64,000 nucleotides of DNA, from NCBI GenBank assembly GCA_963826165.1, contig CAWGWC010000016.1:372001-436000 (forward strand), written 5' to 3'. Below are positions 36,249-44,559 of the stretch, piece by piece. Source of the DNA: JACVRW01 sp963826165. GTDB taxonomy: Bacteria > Actinomycetota > Thermoleophilia > Solirubrobacterales > Thermoleophilaceae. A program made the position numbers and the translations under genes. Numbering within the stretch: the stretch's first letter is position 1; every line of letters starts with the position of its first letter. The notes under the pieces are model-generated. The model saw only the letters and a list, made by a program, of their open reading frames with translations. It was not told the DNA's origin and did no database searches.

Positions 36249-36758
36249 TCAAGACGAGCTGAAGTCCCCCTCGTCGACACGAATGCGCTCGAGGACCGTG
36301 GTGAGCGCCGCCAGGTCGTCGCGCCCCAGAGGTGAGGTGCCGAAGCGCGCTTCGTTCAACGCCTGCGTGGCCCGCTCCGCGACCTCGCGGCCGCGGCTGG
36401 TTATCTCGGCCAAGGTGGTCCGTCGATCCTGCTCATGGGCCCGGCGCGCCGCCAGGCCGAGCCGCTCGAGGGCATCGATCGTGTTGGTCACGCTGGTGCG
36501 ATGCACCTGGAGGCGATCGCCCATCTTGCCCAGGGGGAGCCGTCCCTCCCGGCTGTAGTACAGGAGCATGAGTGCCTCGTAACGGGAGAAGGTCAGATCG
36601 TACGGCCCGAGGATCTCGTTGAGCCTGGCCATCAGGATCTGGTGCGCGCGCATGATCGACGTGACCGCGCTCATGGACGGCGTCGCCGCACGACCCCAGT
36701 GCCTGTTCCACTGGCGTCGCGCCTCGGCGATGGGATCGAAGGACAGCCGTCGGGGCAC
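36249..36758 (-). CDS. MarR-family transcriptional regulator
   Basis: 169-residue winged-helix regulator. HTH region: RYEALMLLYYSREGRLPLGKMGDRLQVHRTSVTNTIDALERLGLAARRAHEQDRRTTLAEITSRGREV. The GTG at 36758 is the best in-frame start but has no strong ribosome site, so the N-terminus is uncertain. It lies 37 bp upstream of the mutase start on the same strand and 32 bp after the PolX-like gene, so it may regulate the mutase and itself. The ligand is unknown. Confidence 0.82.
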   Translation of the reverse strand: MPRRLSFDPIAEARRQWNRHWGRAATPSMSAVTSIMRAHQILMARLNEILGPYDLTFSRYEALMLLYYSREGRLPLGKMGDRLQVHRTSVTNTIDALERLGLAARRAHEQDRRTTLAEITSRGREVAERATQALNEARFGTSPLGRDDLAALTTVLERIRVDEGDFSSS

Positions 36759-36790
36759 CTGCCGCAGGTTCGCATGACCAGCCGTCGGAG

Positions 36791-38416
36791 TCAGCCGGCC
36801 CTTCCAGCGAGAATCGAATCCAAGGGCCGGGTATTGAGCACGTCCGCCGCCGTGGCCCAGCCGCGGCGCGCCGTGGCCACCGACAGCGCCATGTTGCCGA
36901 GACCGGCGGGTGAGTGGGCGTCGGTCGAGCAGACCACCTGGAGGCCGGCGGCCAGGGCGTCGCGGACGTGCTCGCCGCGAAGATCGAGGCGGCTCGGCAG
37001 TCCGTTGACCTCCAGGGCGACTCCCTGCTCGAGTGCGACCTCGAACAGCCGCTCCATGTCGAGGGCGTTCTCGGGTCGCCGGTTGATGTAGCGGCCCTTC
37101 GGGTGGCTGAGGCAGCGTGCGTACGGGTTGCGCAGCGCCTCCACGACCCGCTTCGTCATCTCCGGGCCCGGCATTCGCTGCCCGCCGTGGACGCTCACCT
37201 GCACCCAGTCGAGCGCGGCGAGCACATCGTCGGGAAGGTCGAGCCGGCCGTCGGGGAGGATGTCGCACTCGATCCCGCGCAGGACGCGAAACGGCGCCAG
37301 CAGCTCGTTGGCGTCGGCGATCTCCACCGCCTGGCGGCGCACGTCGTCCGGGGTGAGCCCGCGGACGGCGCCGACCGCGGGTGTGTGGTCACAGATCGCG
37401 AGGTAGTCGTAGCCGCGCTCGATGGCGGCGCGAGCCATGCCCTCGACACTGTCGCGCCCGTCCGACCAGGTGGTGTGGCAATGGAGGTCGCCGCGGATGT
37501 CCCTGGGCTGGAGCAGTGCCGGCGTCTCGCCGCGGAACGGCTCCTCACGCAGCTCGGGCGGACACCAGGGAACGCCCAGGGCGCGGTAGAGAGCGTCCTC
37601 GTCAGGCGCGTCCGGCAGCGGCTCGAGGGCCTCGACGTACGCGGGCGAGCCGGTCGCGCGAAGGAGGGCGGTGCCGAATCGCTCCGGCTCCGCGGCGACG
37701 AGCTCCACCGGTACGCCCTCGACGGTCACCCCCACCGCCCGCCGCTCTGTCTCCTCGATCAGCGAGACGATCTGTGGCAGCTCGCCGAAGCGGGCCAGCA
37801 CCGGGCCCGGTTCCGTCGCCCGGCATACGACCGTGAGCACCTCGCACGAGTCGCGCCAGCGCCGCACGTCGCCCGCAGGCTCACCGCCCACGGCCGCCGC
37901 GATCCCTCCCACCAGCTCCCAGGCGCCGTTGAGCAGGAGCCCGGTGGGCGGTCGCGGCTCGTCCTCACGGCGCAGCGCCTCGAGCAACCGCGCCTCGATC
38001 TTTGGCCCGATGCCGGGCACGCTGCGCAGCCGCCCCTCCGCCGCCGCCTCACGGAGCTCGTCGGCGGTGCGAACGTCGAGCGCCCGGGCAAGATCGACGG
38101 AGCGCTTCGCCCCAAGTCCGAGATAGCGGCCGAGACCAACGAGATCGGGTGAGACCTCGCTCTCCAGCTCCGCGAGCTCGGCGATCGAGCCGGTCTCGAC
38201 CAGCTCGCGCAGCCGCGCTTCGATCCCCGCCCCGACGCCGCGCAGCTCACGCGCCCGCCCGGAGCGCACGAGCTCGACCACCGGGACGGCCGCCCCTCGG
38301 ATCGAGTCAGAGGCACGGCGGTAGGCGCGGACCGTGTATGGGTTGCCGTCGGCGAGCTCGAGCGAGGTGGCCAGGGCGTCGAGGCGGTCGGCGATCTCGC
38401 GGTTGTCCACCGCCAC
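36791..38416 (-). CDS. PolX-like protein with PHP domain; polymerase active site apparently degenerate
   Basis: 541 residues: an N-terminal HhH/8-kDa-like DNA-binding part (1-150, with GVGAGIEARLRELVETGS and VPGIGPKIEARLLEAL), a middle Pol-beta-like palm (about 160-290) and a C-terminal PHP phosphoesterase domain (from 309). The PHP metal sites are intact: LHCHTTWSDG, ICDHTP, GIECDIL, SVHGGQ, SHPKGR and STDAHSP. In the palm, where PolX has GDxD, this protein reads RDSCEVLTVV (188-197), and the third acidic position is Glu (PVELV), so nucleotidyl transfer is doubtful. PolX proteins serve in base-excision repair, so an exonuclease or phosphoesterase-only role is inferred. Confidence 0.82.
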   Translation of the reverse strand: MAVDNREIADRLDALATSLELADGNPYTVRAYRRASDSIRGAAVPVVELVRSGRARELRGVGAGIEARLRELVETGSIAELAELESEVSPDLVGLGRYLGLGAKRSVDLARALDVRTADELREAAAEGRLRSVPGIGPKIEARLLEALRREDEPRPPTGLLLNGAWELVGGIAAAVGGEPAGDVRRWRDSCEVLTVVCRATEPGPVLARFGELPQIVSLIEETERRAVGVTVEGVPVELVAAEPERFGTALLRATGSPAYVEALEPLPDAPDEDALYRALGVPWCPPELREEPFRGETPALLQPRDIRGDLHCHTTWSDGRDSVEGMARAAIERGYDYLAICDHTPAVGAVRGLTPDDVRRQAVEIADANELLAPFRVLRGIECDILPDGRLDLPDDVLAALDWVQVSVHGGQRMPGPEMTKRVVEALRNPYARCLSHPKGRYINRRPENALDMERLFEVALEQGVALEVNGLPSRLDLRGEHVRDALAAGLQVVCSTDAHSPAGLGNMALSVATARRGWATAADVLNTRPLDSILAGRAG

Positions 38417-38486
38417 AGTGTGCCCGCGGGTGGTCTACAACGACCCGTTGCCGGCCACCGACAGGGAGTCGAGCCACAAGTAGACG

Positions 38487-41093
38487 CTATTCCTCCGTTC
38501 CCTCACCGGACGCGTCCTCGTTGCACTCGATCTGGGGTGGCTCCTCGCCCGGGAAGGCCATCAGGTCGAGCTGCGCCGGCCTGAGGCCGCGCATGTCGAA
38601 CGACAGCGCGGAGCGCCGGACCCGAGAGCCACCCCGACCCTGGTAGACGTACCCGGCGCGACTCTGCGCCCCGACGGTATAGAGGCATTCGTCGAACTGC
38701 GTGATCTCTTCGACGGGCTCGCCGAGGTCCTCCACCGTCTCCTCGAGGCGCTCGAGCCGCTCGGCGCGTCCCGCCGGCTGTGCGGCCGCAGCCCCGACGG
38801 CTGCTCGGAGCCGGAAGTCCCCCTCGCCGGGCTCGGTTTCGCACTCGTCGGGCCCGAACGGGCGATCTCGGCCGACGAACGCCATCAGCTGGTAGTCGGG
38901 GTCGTCCCACTCGCCGGTGTCGATGTCGATCGCCGGGTCGTGGCGGCGTGTGGCCGGCGTGCCCGGCTGCCGGACGTAGCCGAGGTTCTGGTCATGGTCG
39001 CCCGACTCGGTGACCGGCAACCAGGTGAGACACGACTCCCAGTCGTCGAAGCGCTCGGTTCGGCGCTCGACTCGCGCGGCGAGGCGCTCCAGATTGCCCA
39101 ACCCGCGGCCGGCGCTCCTCGCCGTGGCAGTCGCGGCCTCGCCCGTTCCGTTGGGATTCGGTGCCGCACTCAGGCACCGCCGGCTGCGCGCCAGCCGCAG
39201 AAGGCGGAGATCGGGCCGGCCGCCGCCCTGGTGGCGCACCAACGCGGTGCGCTTGTCGATGCCGGTGCCGTCGCGCTCGTCGTAGCGGAAGCCCCAGCGG
39301 TGGCGCACATCACCGGCCTGGTCGACCGGGAGCTCGGTGGTGCACGCGAGCAGCTCGTCGAAGCGCTGGGCCGACGCGTCCAGCCTGCCGAGCCGCCTGG
39401 CCAGGACCACGAGTCGCGGCTGCGCTGATTGCGCCGAGCCTGTCGGCGCACCCACGTTCGCAAACGCGTCGGCGCGCCGGGGAGTCCGAGCGCCCGTGTC
39501 TGGGCGTAGGTCCGAGCCTCTGGCTCCAGCCGCGGCTCGAGCGATGGAGGGCGGCTCGGCCGGTCGCGGAGGCGACTGAACGGCGCCTATGTCGCACGGC
39601 AGGCCCCGGTCCCTCGGCGTTCCCTTGGCGTCGCGAGCCAGCACCTTGTCCCAGTCGACGTGCGCTCTCAGCAGCTGACCCGCGGGCAGCGGACGCGGCA
39701 GAGCCGGGACGCACGAGCCGCTCGGTATCCGACCGCGCGCGGGGCTCCCGTCGAACGGCGTGAGGACGAAGCCCACTGGGTCGTCCTCCAGCCGCCGGAG
39801 CCGCGGGTCCTGACCCAGGAGATCGGTGGCGTGGCGGAGCTCGCAGGACTGGTCGCTGACGAAATTGTGTCCCGCCGACTTTGCGTCGTAGACGCGGCAG
39901 TTGCGCCGAGTCGGGCGGGCGTCGCCGGTGGTCGCGTCGACGTTGGTCGGCCCGATGATCGAGCCAAAGGCACGCAGGGTCCCGGCCGTTCCGAGGTTGC
40001 CGCCGACCGAGGCGATGTTGCCGCTCACCGTGGAGCTGAGCAGGGTCAGATGACCCGCGGCGAGCAGCCCGCCGCCCTCGCCCTCGGCATAGTTGTCCGT
40101 GACGGTCGAGTTGATGAGGACGAGGTCGTCGCGGGCCCAGACTCCTCCTCCGGCGTGCGCGACCGCCAGGTTGCGGGCCACGGTGGTATTGACGAGCAGC
40201 ACATCCGCCTCGCCGGCCACGGCTCCCCCGCGGTCGTCGGCGCGATTGCCGACCAGCGACGAGTCGAAGACGGCCACGTCGCCCTCGAGCGTGAAGATTG
40301 CGCCTCCCGGCCCGTCGGCGTCGCTCCCGTCGATCAGCGAGTCGATGACCGTGACGTCGCCGTCCTCGTCGGCGTACAGGGCCCCGCCGTCGCCGTCCGT
40401 CGTGTTGCCGTCGACCTCGGAGCGCACCACCAGAATGTCGCCGGTGGATCCCACGGCTCCCCCGGAGCCGTCGACCAGGTTGTTGCTGACCACCGAGTCG
40501 TAGACCTGCACGCCACCGCGGCGAGCGTAGATCCCGCCACCGTCGTCGTTCGCGAGGTTGCCGCTGATCCGCGACCTGCGCACGGTGATGCGACGCATCG
40601 AGAACAACCCACCGCCGGGCTCCTCGGACAAGTTCTGATTCACGACGCCATCGACCAGGGTCAACTCTCCTCGCGTGGTCACCGCTGCCCCCGGCCCGTC
40701 CGAACCGCCTCGGGTCAGCGTCACGCGGCGCAGCTCGAGGTAGCCCGTTCCGTCCTGGCGCAGCACCCGCTTCTCGAAGCAGGTCTGCCGGATCGTGTGG
40801 CCGTGTCCGGCGAGCAGCAGGGGGTAGGGCGACTCCCGGATCGGGTCACCGGTCCGGCAGTCGCGCAGGAAGATGTCAGCGGCCAGGTCTATCCGCCTCG
40901 TCTGCGGGTCGGTCCAGGCACGGCGAAGCTCAGCCTCGTTCGCGACTCCCCGTCGCGCCGCCACAGCTTGCCCGCTCCCGTCGGCCGCCACGGCGATCGG
41001 CGCCGGGACGGCCAGCGTCAGGACCAACGCAAGCGCCGTGAGACCGGCGGCCGGGTACGCCGAATAGCCCTCCCCTGCAGGCACAACTGCCAT
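38487..41093 (-). CDS. Secreted parallel-beta-helix protein with choice-of-anchor-like domain and a triplicated C-terminal module
   Basis: 868 residues. An N-terminal signal (TALALVLTLAVPAPIAVAADG, ending about residue 37) is followed by a right-handed beta helix (about 90-390) built of short repeats such as GGGIYAR, GGALYADEDG and GGAIFTLEG. Then comes a CDIGAVQ-ending choice-of-anchor Q-like segment (about 400-520). The last 310 residues hold three copies (about 560-661, 662-778, 779-868) of a module: LxxL helix, FD-x(3-5)-C, PV..GD, GY/F, then R..A..D, DY-L-MAF and a second Cys. It is probably surface-exposed. Its start is only 10 bp from the divergent hydrolase start, with no clear ribosome site. 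Confidence 0.72.
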   Translation of the reverse strand: MAVVPAGEGYSAYPAAGLTALALVLTLAVPAPIAVAADGSGQAVAARRGVANEAELRRAWTDPQTRRIDLAADIFLRDCRTGDPIRESPYPLLLAGHGHTIRQTCFEKRVLRQDGTGYLELRRVTLTRGGSDGPGAAVTTRGELTLVDGVVNQNLSEEPGGGLFSMRRITVRRSRISGNLANDDGGGIYARRGGVQVYDSVVSNNLVDGSGGAVGSTGDILVVRSEVDGNTTDGDGGALYADEDGDVTVIDSLIDGSDADGPGGAIFTLEGDVAVFDSSLVGNRADDRGGAVAGEADVLLVNTTVARNLAVAHAGGGVWARDDLVLINSTVTDNYAEGEGGGLLAAGHLTLLSSTVSGNIASVGGNLGTAGTLRAFGSIIGPTNVDATTGDARPTRRNCRVYDAKSAGHNFVSDQSCELRHATDLLGQDPRLRRLEDDPVGFVLTPFDGSPARGRIPSGSCVPALPRPLPAGQLLRAHVDWDKVLARDAKGTPRDRGLPCDIGAVQSPPRPAEPPSIARAAAGARGSDLRPDTGARTPRRADAFANVGAPTGSAQSAQPRLVVLARRLGRLDASAQRFDELLACTTELPVDQAGDVRHRWGFRYDERDGTGIDKRTALVRHQGGGRPDLRLLRLARSRRCLSAAPNPNGTGEAATATARSAGRGLGNLERLAARVERRTERFDDWESCLTWLPVTESGDHDQNLGYVRQPGTPATRRHDPAIDIDTGEWDDPDYQLMAFVGRDRPFGPDECETEPGEGDFRLRAAVGAAAAQPAGRAERLERLEETVEDLGEPVEEITQFDECLYTVGAQSRAGYVYQGRGGSRVRRSALSFDMRGLRPAQLDLMAFPGEEPPQIECNEDASGEGTEE

Positions 41094-41103
41094 TCTTGCG
41101 CAC

Positions 41104-41964
41104 ATGCCTGAGATCGCCGACACCCCCCACGGACCGGTCGAGTACGAGACGGTGGGCAAGGGCGCGCCGGTGCTGGTCGTGCACGGCACTCCGGGCGGAT
41201 ACGACCAGGGCCTGGCGATGGCCGGCGTACTGACGCCGGGCGAGTTCCGGGCCATACTCGTTTCCCGCCCCGGCTACCTCGGCACCGGCATGGACGGCCG
41301 CGAGAGCGTGGACGAGCAGGCCGATCTGCTCGCCGCGCTGCTCGACGCGCTCGAGGTCGACCGGGCGGGCGTGCTGTGCTGGTCGGGTGGCGGCCCGTCC
41401 AGCTATCGCCTGGCTGTGCGCCATCCGGAGCGGGTGGAGTCGCTGGTGGCGCTCGCGGCCGTGAGCAAGCGGCTCGAGCAGCCAAAAGAGGACCTGCCGA
41501 CGCAGCTGTTGTTCTCCACGCGGCCGGGGGACTGGGTGTTGCGTGCAATGGCGGCTCACGCTCCCAAGCAGCTGATCTCCTCGACGCTCGCCTCCGAGGG
41601 CGACCTGACCAAGGAGCAGCTACAGGAGCGCCTGGAGGAGGTCTTCGCCGACGAGAAAAAGCGCCGGTTCGTGCTCGATCTCGACGCCACCGTCCGTTAC
41701 GGCGGCGCTCGCAAGGCTGGATTCGACAACGACATGGAGCAGTTCACCGCCATCGAGTCGCTGGAGCTCGAGCGGATCCAGGCGCGCTGCCTGCTGGTGC
41801 AGGGAAGTGCCGACACCGACGTCACGCCCGACCACTCCGAGCACGCCGCCACGACGATCCCGGACGCCGAGCTGGTCTCGCTCGAGGCCGGGACCCACCT
41901 CGCGTTCTACACCCATCCGAAGAGCGCCGAGATACAAGCGCGCGCGCTCGAGCTGCTGCGCTGA
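41104..41964 (+). CDS. Alpha/beta-fold hydrolase
   Basis: 286-residue cytoplasmic hydrolase of the lipase/haloperoxidase-like superfamily. It has the oxyanion HGTPGGYD, nucleophile elbow CWSGGGPSSY (GxSGG type), acid in VQGSADTDVTPDHSE and catalytic His in LEAGTHLAFYTHP. The start is ATG at 41104. It is encoded head-to-head with the beta-helix gene, with only 10 bp between the starts, so each promoter must lie within the other gene's 5' end. The substrate is unknown. Confidence 0.85.
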   Translation: MPEIADTPHGPVEYETVGKGAPVLVVHGTPGGYDQGLAMAGVLTPGEFRAILVSRPGYLGTGMDGRESVDEQADLLAALLDALEVDRAGVLCWSGGGPSSYRLAVRHPERVESLVALAAVSKRLEQPKEDLPTQLLFSTRPGDWVLRAMAAHAPKQLISSTLASEGDLTKEQLQERLEEVFADEKKRRFVLDLDATVRYGGARKAGFDNDMEQFTAIESLELERIQARCLLVQGSADTDVTPDHSEHAATTIPDAELVSLEAGTHLAFYTHPKSAEIQARALELLR

Positions 41965-41969
41965 TCTGG

Positions 41970-41989
41970 TTGAGGGTGAGCGACGGGAC
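41970..41989. repeat. 20-bp copy of the tRNA-His 3' flank/3' end
   Basis: The 20 bases TTGAGGGTGAGCGACGGGAC match 52046-52065 exactly, which is the 3' end of the tRNA-His gene plus its first flanking bases. The 47176 copy shares 18 of them. It lies between the hydrolase stop and the following beta-helix gene and contributes that gene's GTG start (GTGAGCGACGGGAC). It looks like the scar of an older integration or recombination at tRNA-His. Confidence 0.6.
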
Positions 41990-42989
41990 CCAGCCCCTGC
42001 TCGCGTACCTATGTCTGGCGCTGGTCGGCGCGCTGATGGTGGCGCTTGTGGCCGCGGCGGTGCCGGAAACAGCACGGGCCGTCGACACGTCGCGTCCTGA
42101 CCGTTGGATCGGGACCGGCACGCCGCGCAGTTGCACGTCGCGCGCGGTCGTGCGGGCGGTGGCCAAGGGCGGGGTCATCAGGTTCCGATGCGGCCGGGAC
42201 CCGGTGCGGATCGCGATGAGACGTACCGCCAAGGTTGTCAACACGAGCCGCCGCGTCGTCCTCGACGGCGGCGGTCTGGTCACCCTCAGCGGCGGCGGGA
42301 AGCGGCGCATCCTGTATCAGAACACCTGCGACAGGCGGCAGACCTGGACCACGTCGCATTGTGATGACCAGGCCACGCCTCGGCTCGTGGTGCAAGACCT
42401 GACCTTCGCGGGGGGCAATGCGACTGGAGCGACGTACGACGGTGGCGGGGGCGGTGCCATCTTCGCGCGCGGCGGCCGGCTCAAGATCGTGCGCTCGACG
42501 TTTGTCGGCAACCGCTGCGACGGAGCGGGACCAGACCTCGGCGGCGGTGCCGTCCGCGCGCTCTCGCAGCATCGGGGGCAGCCGGTGACCGTCGTTCGCA
42601 GCACCTTCCGCTCAGGGGTCTGCAGCAACGGCGGCGCGCTGAGCAGCATCGGCGTGTCGTGGTCGATCTACAACAGCGTCTTCACCGGCAACCGTGCCAT
42701 CGGCCGCGGCGCCAACCCCGCGCGCCCGCGCACCCCCGGCGGCGGCTCGGGCGGCGCCGTGTACGCAGACGGCAACGACTTCCGCGTACTGATCGCCGGC
42801 ACGAAGATGGCCCGCAACCACGCCCGCGAGGGTGGTGGCGCCGTCTTCTTCGTCAGCAACGACCGCACCGGCGTCCTCGAGATCCGTTCCTCGACCTTGA
42901 GGCACAACCCCAGCCACGGCTTTGAAACCGACCCCGGCATCTTCTTCCTCGGCCGAAGCCAAGTCATCGCTGACTCGGTCATAGAGTGA
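41976..42989 (+). CDS. Secreted beta-helix (polymorphic-outer-membrane-like repeat) protein
   Basis: 337 residues with an N-terminal signal (SDGTQPLLAYLCLALVGALMVALVAAAVPETARA, cleavage about residue 34), then beta-helix repeats: LVVQDLTFAGGNATGATYDGGGGGAIFARGG, RSTFVGNRCDGAGPDLGGGAVRAL, NSVFTGNRAIG, GGAVYADGNDFR and GGAVFFVSNDRTG. The 'S-x-F-x-GN-G-GGAI' signature marks extracellular beta-helix proteins. It lacks the C-terminal module of its neighbour at 38487. The GTG start lies inside the 20-bp tRNA-derived repeat; the alternative TTG at 41970 is also within it. The function is unknown. Confidence 0.7.
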   Translation: MSDGTQPLLAYLCLALVGALMVALVAAAVPETARAVDTSRPDRWIGTGTPRSCTSRAVVRAVAKGGVIRFRCGRDPVRIAMRRTAKVVNTSRRVVLDGGGLVTLSGGGKRRILYQNTCDRRQTWTTSHCDDQATPRLVVQDLTFAGGNATGATYDGGGGGAIFARGGRLKIVRSTFVGNRCDGAGPDLGGGAVRALSQHRGQPVTVVRSTFRSGVCSNGGALSSIGVSWSIYNSVFTGNRAIGRGANPARPRTPGGGSGGAVYADGNDFRVLIAGTKMARNHAREGGGAVFFVSNDRTGVLEIRSSTLRHNPSHGFETDPGIFFLGRSQVIADSVIE

Positions 42990-43039
42990 GCAACCGCCCT
43001 TCCCGCTCGGGATTGTGGATCGAGCGGACGTTCTTCCGC

Positions 43040-44479
43040 TCATGACCTGGTTGGCAAGGCTGGCCCGGGCTGTGTCGGGCGATCGTTCAGCTGATGGGCC
43101 CGGCGGCGGCTGGGCACGCTCATGCCGGCAACGGCCCCCAGCAAGGACAGTCCAGCGGCGACCCCGATTGCGGGACCAAAGCCGGCGCTGAACGCATCAG
43201 CCGAGGCGTAGCTGCCCGCCCCTGAGAACACAGCGACCAGGAGCGCTATCCCGAACACGCCACCGAGCTCGCGCAGCATGCTGTTGGCGCCCGCGGCCTT
43301 GCCGAGCTCCTCCTGCGTGACCGCACCGAGCACGGCACTGGCGGCCGGCGGGATAGCCATCGAGGCGCCGACACCGGCGACGATCAACGGCGTGACGAGC
43401 GCGCCGTAGCTGAGGTCGGGTGCAGCGATCAGCGCCACCCAGGCGAACCCCAGCGCCTGCAGTGCCATTCCCGCTGCGAGAAGTGGCCGCTCGCCGATCC
43501 GGTCCGCCAAGGCGCCGGCGATCGGCGCCACGATGAAGAGAGTCACGGTCCACGGCGCCAGCCGCAAGCCGGCTTCGAGGGCGCCGTGTCCGAGTCCTGT
43601 CTGGAGGAACTGAGCGAAGAAGAACACCGCACCGAACAAGGACGCGAACAAGAAGAAGACCCCGGCGTTGCCGGCTGAGAACGCACGCGAGCGGAAGAAG
43701 CGCATCGGCAGCATGGGCTCGCGGGAGCGAAGCTCCCAGACCACAAAGCCGGCGATCAGTGCCGCCCCGATCGCCAACGCGGCGACGACCTCGGGGTTCC
43801 CCCAGCCGAGCGGGTTGCCGCGCACGAGTCCCCATACGATTCCGAACGCGCCACCGGCCACCAGCAGCAGGCCGCCGAGGTCGAGCTGGGTGTCTCTGCC
43901 AAAGCTCTGGTCGATGCGAGCGAATACGAGCGGTATCGCCGCCAGTCCGATTGGCACGTTGAGCCAGAAGATCCACTCCCATGCGATGCCCTGAGCGACC
44001 GCTCCGCCGATGACCGGGCCCCCGACGACGGCAAGTCCCGTGATGCCCTCGAGGATTCCGATCGCCCATCCGCGACGCGCGGGCGGGAACGCCGCGCTGA
44101 CGATCGCGAGCGCGAGCGTGATCACCAGCGCCCCGCCGGCACCCTGTACGGCGCGCGCAGCGATCAGCGAGCCGATGTCCGGCGCCAACGCAGCCGCGGC
44201 CGAAGACGCTACGAAAAGCCCGAGGCCTGCGGTGAAGGCTGTCCGGCGCCCGAAACGGTCACCGACCGCCGCCGCAGGCAGCAGGAAAACCGCAAGGCTC
44301 AGGTTGTACGCGTTGACCGTCCACTCGAGCTCTTCGATCGAGGCGCGGAGGTCGAGCCTGATCGTGGTCAGCGCGGTCGACACCACCAGCGTGTCCAGCG
44401 CGACCATCAGCGATGCGATCGAGGTCAGGGCGAGGACCCATCCCTGTGTTCGGCCCGAGATTGCCTTGCCGTCGCTCAT
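43040..44479 (-). CDS. MFS transporter of the DHA2 (14-TM drug:H+ antiporter) family
   Basis: 479-residue integral membrane exporter. The N-terminus is GWVLALTSIASLMVALDTLVVSTALTTIRLDL (TM1 with the DHA2 motif LDxTVVNVALP variant). Motif A follows as GDRFGRRTAFTAGLGLF, motif C as GPVIGGAVAQGIAWEWIFWLNVPIG, and the C-terminal half has the usual repeats. It is probably a multidrug or metabolite exporter. It is followed upstream by a SigX5-like ECF gene (44560-45609, same strand, 80 bp gap) and may be in its regulon. The 50-bp gap to the beta-helix gene shows no site. Confidence 0.9.
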   Translation of the reverse strand: MSDGKAISGRTQGWVLALTSIASLMVALDTLVVSTALTTIRLDLRASIEELEWTVNAYNLSLAVFLLPAAAVGDRFGRRTAFTAGLGLFVASSAAAALAPDIGSLIAARAVQGAGGALVITLALAIVSAAFPPARRGWAIGILEGITGLAVVGGPVIGGAVAQGIAWEWIFWLNVPIGLAAIPLVFARIDQSFGRDTQLDLGGLLLVAGGAFGIVWGLVRGNPLGWGNPEVVAALAIGAALIAGFVVWELRSREPMLPMRFFRSRAFSAGNAGVFFLFASLFGAVFFFAQFLQTGLGHGALEAGLRLAPWTVTLFIVAPIAGALADRIGERPLLAAGMALQALGFAWVALIAAPDLSYGALVTPLIVAGVGASMAIPPAASAVLGAVTQEELGKAAGANSMLRELGGVFGIALLVAVFSGAGSYASADAFSAGFGPAIGVAAGLSLLGAVAGMSVPSRRRAHQLNDRPTQPGPALPTRS

Positions 44480-44559
44480 GACGTCCTCCTGCGTGTCGTC
44501 GGTCTCAACGTTTCACCGTCAATGACCAGAAGTCACCGAAGAAGGAATCGCCCAGGTCG

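Noticed and set aside
40040..40600. Repeats of the beta-helix gene considered as a tandem DNA repeat or CRISPR
   Set aside because: The repeats are at protein level (short Gly-rich rungs) with variable DNA and no conserved direct repeat or spacer pattern.
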